Shown: positions 41,695-50,284 of the stretch, in pieces
How positions within the stretch are numbered: position 1 is the first letter of the stretch
Layout: each line of letters opens with the position of its first letter
Origin: Neolewinella agarilytica
GTDB lineage: Bacteria; Bacteroidota; Bacteroidia; Chitinophagales; Saprospiraceae
Length of the DNA: 64,000 nt
Direction: 5' to 3'
Assembly (NCBI RefSeq): GCF_900110645.1
Contig: NZ_FOFB01000001.1
Coordinates: forward strand, 248,001 to 312,000
The notes under the pieces: generated by a model
Seen by the model: only the letters and a program-made list of their open reading frames with translations
What the model was told of the DNA's origin: nothing
Database searches by the model: none
Translations under genes and position numbers: made by a program

Positions 41695-44160
41695 ATGACC
41701 CTGAAAGTTCCCTACAATTTTGTTCCCCTCAATGAGAAAGTCGTCAAACCCTACTGGATCAACCACATCAGCCATGACATCCCCTTCAAAGATGGCAAGA
41801 GCGGTACGCTTACACTTACGCTGACGGCGGAAAGTCCCATTTTCGTCCGTAAGGGCGAGGCCAAAGACGAAAGCAACGAGCAAAAAACCTACGGCTTCGA
41901 ACGAGATGCCAACGGCAACTACTTCCTGCCCGGTAGCTCTACCCGGGGTATGATTCGGTCACTAGTGGAAACACTCAGCTTTGGGCGGATGATTGGACGG
42001 GTGAGTGAGCGGCGGTATGCAGTTCGGGATTTGTCGAATAGTAGACTATACACGAATCATTTTAAGCCTGGAGGCAATGATCCTGTTCAATGTGGGTGGT
42101 TGAAGAAAGAGGGGTCAGAGTACTTCATTTATGGATGTGGAGAGCCCGGAAGAATTTCTCACAGATCCATAGAACAGCACACGGGGGTTCCAATGGAGCA
42201 GTATTTTACTAAAGGCACGGAAAAATACAGGGACAGCGAAAAAGAACAGAAGTCTGCCCTGTTTAAATATGACCTTTTTGAAAAAAATGGGAGGAAACAA
42301 TTTTTGGATAAAGAGCACTATTTCGTCCGTGCTAAAAGTGATTTAGAAAAAGATACAGAAAAGGACAAACGAAAAGTCTATACTTTTTCTGATGATAACC
42401 AGCATAATCCTGGTAAATTGGTATTTACCGGGCAACCGGATGGACGAAACAATAATAGAACACCCCCAACAGGAAAACGGCTAGAGTTCATCTTTTTTGA
42501 AACGGGTCTAGAAAACAAAGTATTAGTAAATGAAGAAACCATGAATGACTTCCGGTTCGCTTACTTTGATCATAGGCCTACAAGAGAGCAGTCAGAGGAT
42601 TATAAAAAATGGAATAAAATATTAGAGGAAGGTGGCCCAATACCGGTCTTTTACAAGTTCAAAGAAATTAGGAACGGAAGGCCTAATGGAGTCAAACACT
42701 TCGGTCTCTCCTACCTCTACAAACTGCCCTACGATAACACCGTGGAGGACAGCATCCGGCACAGCCAAAAAGAAACAGCCGAGAACTACGACCTCGCCGA
42801 CGCCATCTTCGGCATGGCGGGGACCAACAAAAAGAACGGAGAATCCGACTTTCTCAAAGGGCGGGTGCAGTTTTCCCACGCGAAAGTGGTAACGTCTCCA
42901 ACCGTGCTGAAAGAAGAAAAAGTCATCTTAGGGGAACCACGTGCGTCGTTCTACCCTACGTACATGGCACAAAAAGTTTCGGCGACTGGTAATGTCGGTA
43001 GCTATAAAACCTTTATGGACAAAAGCCCGATTGCGGGGCGTAAGCGTTACCCGGTGTTGAACGGGCCAACCCGTAAAACCAGAACGAAGGACGAAAAAGG
43101 AAAAGATCTCAGTGAGAAAGTGTTCACTAAGTTCCTTCCGCTGGACAAAGGCACTCAATTCAAATGTGAACTCCACTACCACAACCTTCGCAAAGTAGAA
43201 CTCGGAGCACTACTTAGCGCCATCACCTTCCACGGCACCCAACAGAGCCGCCACCAGATCGGAATGGGTAAACCACTGGGCTTCGGTAAGGTAAAAATTG
43301 AGGTAGACGGGCTTTCCATCGCCGAGCAGCAGGAGCTGATGCTTTGCTACGAGGCCTACATGGATATGGCACTCGGAGGCGAGGATAACAGCTGGCGGAA
43401 CAGTGCGCAGGTGAAAGAGGTGATTGCGTTGACGGTGCCGGTTATACAGGACGACATTCCCACCTTGAAACACCGATACCCTTACAACCAACTCAGTGAC
43501 TTCAAAACGGTCAAAAATAACAATGAAGGCTTGCCGCGCCACTCAACTATGCGGGGTGGAAGTTTTCAGCCAGAGTTGGATTCTGTAATCGGCCAAAAGG
43601 CGGACGACATCTCCGAATTTAAAAATGAGAAAGAAGAATTTGACCAGAAGAAAATAATCAGCAGTACTGCTCTAAAATGCGATATCAAAGAAAAGCTCAA
43701 GAAGCATATCAAACATCGCATCCAGGATTTAAAAAAGCACGCTGATGATATAGTACGGGCAGCAGAACAAGAGCGCTCCGCCGGAATTGAGGACCGGCGA
43801 AAAGCAGAAAAAGAGCAAAAGGAAGCTAAGGCAATAGCAGCAAGAAACGAAGCCCAGAAAAGAAATGCTGAACGGGTGTTAATAGAAGGGCCTAACTATG
43901 CGAACCTGTCAGCTGGCCCAACAAGAAAATATTGGCAAAACCTCAATAAGTCAATTTTAGATTTCCTAGAACAGACAGCTCCTGTTTACACACCGCCAAT
44001 CAATGGCCCACAATTACCAGAGCAACTTAGGGAAGAGCTAAAAGAAAAAATAGCCCTAGTGAAAGCGCGGCAGAAGCCTAAAGAATGGAAAAAGAAGTTT
44101 TCCGAAAAGGAAAGTGACGTGAAAAAATGGCTTGGAGAAAGCTTTGAAATTACACTTTAA
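41695..44160 (+). CDS. Large RAMP protein, TIGR03986-like, with helical C-terminal extension
   Basis: The 821-residue protein has RAMP features at the start (GTLTLTLTAESPIFVRKG, YFLPGSSTRGMIRSLVETLSF) and again at about 500-540 (LGALLSAITFHGTQQSRHQIG, with KPLGFGKVKIEV), as in TIGR03986 proteins. Residues about 650-821 are highly charged and helical (KEKLKKHIKHRIQDLKKHAD, EQERSAGIEDRRKAEKE), with coiled-coil character. The operon has no separate small-subunit (Cas11) gene, so this tail is a candidate for that function. Base composition is uneven: 42301-42360 has 19 G/C of 60, and 42721-42780 has 32 of 60. Confidence 0.8.
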   Translation: MTLKVPYNFVPLNEKVVKPYWINHISHDIPFKDGKSGTLTLTLTAESPIFVRKGEAKDESNEQKTYGFERDANGNYFLPGSSTRGMIRSLVETLSFGRMIGRVSERRYAVRDLSNSRLYTNHFKPGGNDPVQCGWLKKEGSEYFIYGCGEPGRISHRSIEQHTGVPMEQYFTKGTEKYRDSEKEQKSALFKYDLFEKNGRKQFLDKEHYFVRAKSDLEKDTEKDKRKVYTFSDDNQHNPGKLVFTGQPDGRNNNRTPPTGKRLEFIFFETGLENKVLVNEETMNDFRFAYFDHRPTREQSEDYKKWNKILEEGGPIPVFYKFKEIRNGRPNGVKHFGLSYLYKLPYDNTVEDSIRHSQKETAENYDLADAIFGMAGTNKKNGESDFLKGRVQFSHAKVVTSPTVLKEEKVILGEPRASFYPTYMAQKVSATGNVGSYKTFMDKSPIAGRKRYPVLNGPTRKTRTKDEKGKDLSEKVFTKFLPLDKGTQFKCELHYHNLRKVELGALLSAITFHGTQQSRHQIGMGKPLGFGKVKIEVDGLSIAEQQELMLCYEAYMDMALGGEDNSWRNSAQVKEVIALTVPVIQDDIPTLKHRYPYNQLSDFKTVKNNNEGLPRHSTMRGGSFQPELDSVIGQKADDISEFKNEKEEFDQKKIISSTALKCDIKEKLKKHIKHRIQDLKKHADDIVRAAEQERSAGIEDRRKAEKEQKEAKAIAARNEAQKRNAERVLIEGPNYANLSAGPTRKYWQNLNKSILDFLEQTAPVYTPPINGPQLPEQLREELKEKIALVKARQKPKEWKKKFSEKESDVKKWLGESFEITL

Positions 44161-44171
44161 ATTAACCCCGC

Positions 44172-45449
44172 ATGAAACCAAGAAACGTATTTATCTCCTT
44201 CCTCGGCACCAGCCCTTACGGCGGATCAAGATACATAGGCGAGAAGCCTCAGGTAGATCGCGCGACTCGTTTTGTCCAGGTAGCTACTTTGGCTAGTGTT
44301 GCTGAGCAATTTGGAAAAGATGATCAGGTGTACATCTTCACGACTAAGGAGTCATTGAAGAATTGGGACGATCAACCTATTAAGGGCGACCCCGAGTCCG
44401 TTGATGTGAAGCTAAAATCAGAAATTCTGGAACTCAATATTGGATGCAATATTGAAAATGTCATGGTTCCCGATGGGAAAACACAAAATGAAGTATGGGA
44501 CATCTTCAGCATCATTTTTGAGAAATTAGAGGTCCAAGACAATCTATATTTTGATATCACCCATGGTTTTCGAAGTCTACCGCTCTTGGCACTGCCACTT
44601 ATTAACTACGCTAAGTTGTTGAAAAACATTACCGTCAGTGGCATCTTTTACGGTGCCTATGATCGCAACAAATGGAAGTCTTCTGTCTGGAATTTAACCG
44701 ACTTCAGCAAACTCCAAGACTGGACCAACAACGCCAATATCTTCCTCCGTACCGGAAACGCCAAAGGACTAGCAGAACAGATTGAGGGAGATGCCTACGC
44801 GGAAATCAAAGAAGGACTTGAGCGCTTCTCAGAGTTCACCCTTGTCAACCGGGGAATGGACATCTACAGCGGGCAAGAGATCATGAAGCTGAGTAAGGAC
44901 CTTGAACAAGCTAAGGAGTCTGAAGACCCCGCGGAAAAAGCCGTCTTGCCGATCTTGAATAAGGTGAAAGATAGGTTTAAAGACTATCAGGAGGATACGG
45001 CAATCAATGGCTTTTACGCAGTTAGATGGTGCATTAATAACGGGTTAATACAGCAAGCGGCTACACTTCTTGAAGAATTTATCGTCACCTATTTAATGGA
45101 TTTAATCGGTAACGAAAAAAAAACGAGTTCAGTTACAAGGGCAGTCATTCTTAGTTTTGCCAAACAGGGGCCGGCCAAATATAAACTCGGCACACGTGCA
45201 GGTTATCCTCTTGAAAAAGAGAAAAAGGTTTGCGATGAACTTTCCAAAATCACTGAGTTATCTAGTATTGGAGCAGTAGCAAAAGTAATTAGTGATAAGG
45301 TTCGGAATGATGTAAATCATGCTGGGTTCAGAAAAAAACCGGGGCCGAAGTCATACACGGAGATTCGATCTATCATTATCGAACAGTTTAATAACCTATG
45401 CGATGTCTTGGCAATACGTGGTCATCAAATCGAAAAACTCTCCCTCTAA
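44172..45449 (+). CDS. CARF-HEPN effector ribonuclease, Csx2/TIGR02221-like
   Basis: Csx1/Csx2-type proteins bind cyclic oligoadenylate through a CARF domain and then cut RNA without specificity through a HEPN domain. The 425-residue protein begins with VFISFLGTSPYGGSRY and has FDITHGFRSLPLLALPL (about 130), both hallmarks of this CARF group. The HEPN motif R-x4-H is present as R378-N-D-V-N-H383. With the GGDD Cas10 upstream this gives a complete synthesis-and-response pair. It follows the TIGR03986-like gene by 11 bp. Confidence 0.9.
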   Translation: MKPRNVFISFLGTSPYGGSRYIGEKPQVDRATRFVQVATLASVAEQFGKDDQVYIFTTKESLKNWDDQPIKGDPESVDVKLKSEILELNIGCNIENVMVPDGKTQNEVWDIFSIIFEKLEVQDNLYFDITHGFRSLPLLALPLINYAKLLKNITVSGIFYGAYDRNKWKSSVWNLTDFSKLQDWTNNANIFLRTGNAKGLAEQIEGDAYAEIKEGLERFSEFTLVNRGMDIYSGQEIMKLSKDLEQAKESEDPAEKAVLPILNKVKDRFKDYQEDTAINGFYAVRWCINNGLIQQAATLLEEFIVTYLMDLIGNEKKTSSVTRAVILSFAKQGPAKYKLGTRAGYPLEKEKKVCDELSKITELSSIGAVAKVISDKVRNDVNHAGFRKKPGPKSYTEIRSIIIEQFNNLCDVLAIRGHQIEKLSL

Positions 45450-45451
45450 CC

Positions 45452-45829
45452 ATGCTCCTAAACCTCACCAACCACCCCTCCCCCCGCTGGTCCGATAAAC
45501 AGCTGGCAGCGGCCAACGACCAGTTCGGAGGCGTTCAGGACCTCCCCTTTCCCAATATCCCCAGCGGAGCGACAACGGAGGAAGTGGACGCCCTGGCCGA
45601 GGAATACCTCCAAAAGGTAACGGAGGCCGCTCCCGCCGCCGTTCTGCTACAAGGGGAATTCACCTTTGTTTACGCACTGACGGCGAGATTGCAAGCCCAG
45701 GGCGTAGCGGTCGTCGTCGGAACTTCGGAGCGAAACGTCGAAGAGCGGGACGGCAAGAAGATCGTGCAGTTTGATTTTGTGCAGTTCCGGGCGTATCCGT
45801 CGACAAGCAAACAGAAAGCATCTACCTGA
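45452..45829 (+). CDS. Small type III accessory protein, possible ring nuclease (Csx15/16/20-like)
   Basis: The 125-residue protein starts 2 bp after the CARF-HEPN stop (MLLNLTNHPSPRWSDKQ); a longer frame from 45398 overlaps that gene and was not preferred. It has a small alpha/beta pattern with an LPFPNIP motif, LLQGEFTFVYALTARLQAQG, VVVGTSERNVEE and a terminal QFDFVQFRAYP. These resemble small CARF-related proteins of type III loci grouped as Csx15, Csx16 and Csx20, proposed to degrade cyclic oligoadenylate. The family choice among the three is uncertain, and the ring-nuclease role is inferred from resemblance and position. Confidence 0.6.
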   Translation: MLLNLTNHPSPRWSDKQLAAANDQFGGVQDLPFPNIPSGATTEEVDALAEEYLQKVTEAAPAAVLLQGEFTFVYALTARLQAQGVAVVVGTSERNVEERDGKKIVQFDFVQFRAYPSTSKQKAST

Positions 45830-46144
45830 ATCTTAACACACTCCAGAAAAAGAAGGATTAAGACGCTTGGCGTTTGGTATGCTTCCAGTAAATGGACACC
45901 AACACATCCCCCAAAACAAGGATCGCCCCTCCCCTCACGCCATGAAGTGAGTGCCCAGGGCCCCGTCCCTCACAAGAAGGATTGATTTATTTCCCCACAC
46001 GCTGCTAAACAGCGAAAAGCCACTTCCGTGCCCGGGGGGGAACCTCCGTCGTCCTTGCAGAACTACGACGCTAACCGAACCAGTTCGCACAGCGAAGCCG
46101 AAAACTGTCCAGAGTAGGCGCATTAATTCTTCAATTTCAGTAAT
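45830..46144. other. Intergenic region with two decayed CRISPR repeats
   Basis: This 315-bp gap after the interference operon holds two stretches matching the array repeat. At 45850-45864 AAGAAGGATTAAGAC equals the last 15 nt of the repeat. At 45966-45983 TCCCTCACAAGAAGGATT matches an internal 18 nt with one difference. Both have the orientation of the main array, with about 100 nt between them. They may be relics of an old array or a separate crRNA-like unit. The remainder shows GC-rich runs and no gene. Confidence 0.7.
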
Positions 46145-46579
46145 ATGAAACGATTCTTTTTTATGGCAGCCATGCTGCTCTTTTCGCTTACCGCTTTTGC
46201 GCAGAACATTACCTATTCCAAGGATTTTCAGGGAAATACTGTAGCTAAAGACCAGTATGGTAATGTCATAGCCATTGGCTCCAAAGACTGGCAAGGCAAC
46301 TTCGTATGGAAAGATCCTTACGGTAAGGTAATCAAGACCGAAGCCAAAGACTGGCAGGGTAATACCGTCTCCAAGGATGTTTACGGCAACACACAAAGCA
46401 CCCGTTCGCGCAACTGGCAGGGCAATACTGTACAGAAAGATCAGCACGGGAACACGGAGTACACCTACGCCAAAGACTGGCAGGGTAACGTCGTGGTTAA
46501 AGACAAGTACGGAAACATTGTCGGTAAGTACGTCAAAGACTGGCAGGGCAACATCGTCTTTAAGCGCGGCGCCTACTAA
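46145..46579 (+). CDS. Secreted protein made of six 21-residue KDWQGN repeats
   Basis: The 144-residue protein has a signal peptide (MKRFFFMAAMLLFSLTAFAQ). The mature chain is nearly all six tandem 21-residue units of the form K-D-W/F-Q-G-N-x-V-x-K-D-x-Y-G-N, the last one truncated (KDWQGNIVFKRGAY). The regular Gly, Asn and aromatic spacing suggests a repetitive beta structure such as a short solenoid. Function unknown. It lies between the interference and adaptation parts of the CRISPR island, but nothing in the sequence ties it to CRISPR. Confidence 0.78.
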   Translation: MKRFFFMAAMLLFSLTAFAQNITYSKDFQGNTVAKDQYGNVIAIGSKDWQGNFVWKDPYGKVIKTEAKDWQGNTVSKDVYGNTQSTRSRNWQGNTVQKDQHGNTEYTYAKDWQGNVVVKDKYGNIVGKYVKDWQGNIVFKRGAY

Positions 46580-46717
46580 CGTCCACGCTCCCGGCGGCTG
46601 AGCCGTCCTTCCATCCGGCGCTCGTCAGTTTTCTGATCAGACCGAAACTGACGACGCCTGGTGGAGGTGGTTTATATCATACCCTCCTCCCCCTAAAGCA
46701 ATCAAGCTCCTTCAACC

Positions 46718-47599
46718 ATGTTTTCTTCTTTTCCATTTGTTCCCGTTCTGGCCTTCCTGTTCTTAAACAGTTGTAGCCTTACTGATTTTTCGCGGCAGCC
46801 TGATCGGACTATAACGGATTCCCATACCGTGAGTGCCTCCACGGCCATCGGCGACGCCAGCTTCCCGGGGGGTGAGGACAGTTCCTTTACCTACACCCGG
46901 CTGTATGTCATTGACTCGCTTTATCTGCCTACTGGATATCCGGAGGACTTAAGAACGGGCTTCAACGCTACCGTAACTGCCATCCAACCAACAAGCGGCT
47001 CGGCCACTTTCCAAAAAATGGTGGCCGATTCCTTGCACCAGCTTCTGGAAATGCCCCTGGGCGGCCCGGCAAATGAAACCTCCTTCCACCGCTACCTCCA
47101 GGTGCGCAAGCAGACCTACCGGAAAGAAATGGAACCCCTGATCGGGAGCGATGACGTAGATTTTGGCGACTTCAAATTCAGAGAAGAGGTCACGATGCGA
47201 GTAGCGTTCAACCGTGCGCAAGTGTTCACCTTAAGTACCGACATCTACCAGTACCGGGGCGGTGCCTACGGTGACTTCAGCACTCACCTGAAATCCTTTT
47301 CCGAGAATCCGGCACGGGCCATAGGTTTGCGGGACCTCTTCTCCGACGGGACCGATAAAGCCCTCGGTAAGATGATTGCCGCCAGTATTGAGGGCCGCCG
47401 CTTGTACGATCCGGACGGAGACTTTCCCGTCACCAACAACTTCGGCTTAACCGCAGAGGGAATCGTGTTTGCGTATCCCAGTTACGACGTACCCGTGGTC
47501 GGCAGCGGTCAGCTTGTTGTCACCGTCCCGCTGGATACCCTGCTCCAAAGCAGCCTGCTCACCGCTGCCGGGCGTAAGTTCCTTAGAAGTTTGCGTTAA
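46718..47599 (+). CDS. DUF3298/RsiV-like lipoprotein
   Basis: The 293-residue protein has a lipoprotein signal with lipobox FLNSC (Cys at about 19). The C-terminal half resembles the DUF3298 domain of RsiV-type proteins: VFTLSTDIYQYRGGAYGDFST, LKSFSENPARAIGLRDLFSDG, and VVGSGQLVVTVPLDTLL near the end. RsiV in Bacillus binds lysozyme, but many Bacteroidota homologues are envelope proteins of unknown role. It is separated from the KDWQGN protein by 138 bp and from the helicase by 40 bp, all on the plus strand. Confidence 0.75.
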   Translation: MFSSFPFVPVLAFLFLNSCSLTDFSRQPDRTITDSHTVSASTAIGDASFPGGEDSSFTYTRLYVIDSLYLPTGYPEDLRTGFNATVTAIQPTSGSATFQKMVADSLHQLLEMPLGGPANETSFHRYLQVRKQTYRKEMEPLIGSDDVDFGDFKFREEVTMRVAFNRAQVFTLSTDIYQYRGGAYGDFSTHLKSFSENPARAIGLRDLFSDGTDKALGKMIAASIEGRRLYDPDGDFPVTNNFGLTAEGIVFAYPSYDVPVVGSGQLVVTVPLDTLLQSSLLTAAGRKFLRSLR

Positions 47600-47639
47600 C
47601 CCCCGGCCTACGTACCGTTTCCTCGTCAATCCCCACCCC

Positions 47640-49100
47640 ATGTCTTCCCTCCAACTCACCCCTCACCAACAGCAAATCTTCACCCGCCTGCAGGCCTTCG
47701 TGGCGGGCAATGATCACCAGGTATTCCTCCTCAAAGGTTACGCCGGCACGGGCAAGACCACCCTGGTCAGTTTCCTGCTGCGACACCTCGAAGCAAGCAA
47801 AGCCGGCGTTACGCCGGTGCTGATGGCCAGCACCGGCCGGGCGGCCAAGGTGCTGAGCCGAAAAACCGGTGTGGCGGCCACCACCGTCCACAGCTACATT
47901 TACCGCTTTGAGGGAGTGGACGACGGGCAGGCCGCTGAGGACGAAGATTACGACGAAAAGACCGGTCAGCTGATGCTCACTTTCGAACTGCGCGAACCGG
48001 AACAGGACGCGAAAGACAACTACCTGTTTATCATCGATGAAGCCAGTATGCTCTCTCACCTGGAGGGCTCGGGCGAAAGCGCCACACGCTTTGGTTCGGG
48101 CAGTATGCTGGCCGACTTCTTCCACTTCGTGGGTAAGCATAAAGTGCTCTTCATCGGCGACCCCGTACAGCTGCCGCCGCCGGTAGGCAAGGAACCCTTT
48201 TCCAGCGCGCTGGATGCGGAATTTCTACGCGTCACTTACGGCCTCGGGGTAACGGAGCAGGAGCTCCGCCACGTCATCCGGCAGAAGAAAGACAACCCCG
48301 TACTCGCCCTGGCCACCGAACTACGGGGCTACGTAGACCGGGGAGAAACCAGAAAGAACTGGCAGCCGGTGCTAAAAAAGCCCGACTCGCCCTTCTTCAC
48401 CCCCTACACCCAGGCGCTGATGGCCGACCGCTACCTGGCGGCCACAAAAGACGACTTTGCCGCGGCGCTCATCATCACCCATTCCAACAAGCAAACCCAT
48501 TACCTCAACAACATCGTCCGGGCCAAGCGGTACCCACCCAAACAACTTCACCGTTTGCAGCGCAACGAACTGCTGCAGGTTGTCCAGAATAATCACCTGG
48601 TACCGCTGGCCAACGGCGATCAGATACTGGTGCGCGATGCGCGCCCGCTGGGTAAATCGGGAGGCTTCTTCTTTCTGACCATCAAAGCGGAAGACGTCAA
48701 TACCGGAGAGGTCCACGAAGTGCCGCTGCTCTATGATTTCCTGTTTGATCAACGGGCCAACTTCAGCGGAGAGGACTTTCGTAAACTTCTCGTTGATTTC
48801 GATAAGCGGGCCAGGAAAAAGGGCCTGCGGCGCAAATCCGAAGCTTACCTCAATGCCATGCAGAACGACCAGTACCTCAATGCGCTGCGCGCTAAGTTCG
48901 GCTACGCCGTTACCTGTCATAAAGCCCAGGGTGGCGAGTGGGACACCGTCTTCCTCAACCTCAGCGAAACGATCAATATGCTGCCTCCGGAAAGCCGATA
49001 CCGCTGGTTATACACCGCCGTGACGCGGGCCAGCAAGCAACTGGAGCTGAAACACATCTGGAAAGGCAGCAAGCCAGTCAGGAAAGTCAAAATGCGCTGA
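47640..49100 (+). CDS. RecD/Dda-like superfamily 1 DNA helicase
   Basis: The 486-residue helicase has Walker A LLKGYAGTGKTTLV near residue 31 and motif Ia MASTGRAAKVLS. Motif II is IIDEASML, and motif III-like IGDPVQLPPPVG follows. UvrD_C_2-type motifs AVTCHKAQGGEWD and YTAVTRASKQLEL lie at the C-terminus. Such enzymes unwind DNA 5'-3' in repair and recombination. The start MSSLQLTPHQ at 47640 was chosen because the longer frame overlaps the previous gene by 131 bp. It lies 140 bp upstream of cas1 in the same direction, so it might supply DNA ends or substrates for spacer capture; that link is inference. Confidence 0.88.
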   Translation: MSSLQLTPHQQQIFTRLQAFVAGNDHQVFLLKGYAGTGKTTLVSFLLRHLEASKAGVTPVLMASTGRAAKVLSRKTGVAATTVHSYIYRFEGVDDGQAAEDEDYDEKTGQLMLTFELREPEQDAKDNYLFIIDEASMLSHLEGSGESATRFGSGSMLADFFHFVGKHKVLFIGDPVQLPPPVGKEPFSSALDAEFLRVTYGLGVTEQELRHVIRQKKDNPVLALATELRGYVDRGETRKNWQPVLKKPDSPFFTPYTQALMADRYLAATKDDFAAALIITHSNKQTHYLNNIVRAKRYPPKQLHRLQRNELLQVVQNNHLVPLANGDQILVRDARPLGKSGGFFFLTIKAEDVNTGEVHEVPLLYDFLFDQRANFSGEDFRKLLVDFDKRARKKGLRRKSEAYLNAMQNDQYLNALRAKFGYAVTCHKAQGGEWDTVFLNLSETINMLPPESRYRWLYTAVTRASKQLELKHIWKGSKPVRKVKMR

Positions 49101-49117
49101 CAATGGTAAACAAGAGG

Positions 49118-49198
49118 GCGCGGCCGCAGGTGCAAAGGGAAGGACAAGGGCAATGTTACCCGGCTCCTTATCCCCCCACCCTGCACCTGCGGCCGCGC
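49118..49198. repeat. Inverted pair of dispersed elements between helicase and cas1
   Basis: The 17-nt arms gcgcggccgcaggtgca (49118-49134) and its exact reverse complement (49182-49198) are 47 bp apart. Each arm contains the family core, and GGGCAA follows the left core at 49148-49153. As RNA this could form a long hairpin in front of cas1. It is the cleanest full copy of the family in the window. Confidence 0.8.
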
Positions 49199-49240
49199 AT
49201 AAAAAACATCAGATCCGTATAACCAATCCTCCATAAGTGT

Positions 49241-50245
49241 ATGCACATTATCCTGAACAGTTACGGTGCTGCTCTACAGCGGGACCACGGCAATTTCCTG
49301 ATTAAAACCGCCCAGGCAGAACAGCGGCTTAACCCGGGCCAGGTGCGCAGCATCAGTGTGGGCAAAGGCGCGAAGATGACCTCTGATGCCGTTCTGCTGG
49401 CCATCGAACACCAGATTGACGTCGTTTTCGTGGATCACAGCGGGATGCCCCAGGGGCGGGTGTGGAGCGTCCGTTTCGGCTCCGTGAGCGACATCCGCCG
49501 CCAGCAGCTCGACTTTTTCTACGGAACGGAAGCCCTCGATTGGGTCAAAGCGCTGGTCTCCGAAAAGATCGACAACCAACTCGCGCTGCTGCTAACGCTG
49601 CAGATTGACAGTGAAGACCCGCTGCGGCGACGCATCAACCGGGGCATCCGGGCGATGGAAGATTACCGTAATAAAGTGAAGGCCCTTGACGAAACCCGCC
49701 TGGAGGACGCCGCCCCGACCCTGCGCGGCTGGGAAGGGGCCGCCTCCCGGAAATACTTTCAGCTCATCAGTGCCTACCTTCCGGAGGCCTACCGGTTCGA
49801 ACGACGCAGCCAGCACCCGGCGGCCGACGACTTCAACGCACTGCTCAATTACGGCTACGGAATGCTGTACGGCAAAATCGAAGGCGCCCTGATCCGGGCG
49901 GGCGTTGACCCTTACCTCGGCATCTTTCACCGCGACGGCTATAACCGTCCCGCTTTGGTGTACGACGTGATTGAGCGCTACCGGATCTGGGTAGACTACG
50001 TGGTGCTCCAGCTCTGCCGCCAGGAGGCGATGACCGAAGAGTGCTTCCGCTGGGACGGCAAAGCTCGGATGCTCGATGGTCTCGGTAAACGGATCCTGAT
50101 CCAGTCGGTCAACGACTACCTCGCCGAAATCATTCAGCGCAATGGCCTGCGCCGCTCCCGCCGCGAACACCTGCAACTGGAGGCGCACGCCCTGGCCCGG
50201 TTCTTTCTGGAATATTCCCCCGTAAAGCTCCCTTCGGAGCAGTAA
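49241..50245 (+). CDS. cas1: CRISPR integrase Cas1
   Basis: Cas1 inserts new spacers at the leader end of the array together with Cas2. The 334-residue protein has an N-terminal beta domain (about 1-85, with ISVGKGAKMTSDAVLLAIEH) and a helical catalytic domain. Metal ligands are visible as E165 (RGWEGAASRKYF), H230 (LGIFHRDGYNRPALVYD) and E245 (DVIERYR). LLNYGYGMLYGKIEGAL is the usual motif ahead of the His. A primase-polymerase-like gene lies between cas1 and cas2. Confidence 0.97.
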   Translation: MHIILNSYGAALQRDHGNFLIKTAQAEQRLNPGQVRSISVGKGAKMTSDAVLLAIEHQIDVVFVDHSGMPQGRVWSVRFGSVSDIRRQQLDFFYGTEALDWVKALVSEKIDNQLALLLTLQIDSEDPLRRRINRGIRAMEDYRNKVKALDETRLEDAAPTLRGWEGAASRKYFQLISAYLPEAYRFERRSQHPAADDFNALLNYGYGMLYGKIEGALIRAGVDPYLGIFHRDGYNRPALVYDVIERYRIWVDYVVLQLCRQEAMTEECFRWDGKARMLDGLGKRILIQSVNDYLAEIIQRNGLRRSRREHLQLEAHALARFFLEYSPVKLPSEQ

Positions 50246-50284
50246 AAACTCCCGTCGTTTACACGTTGATTAAACTCCTTTTCC

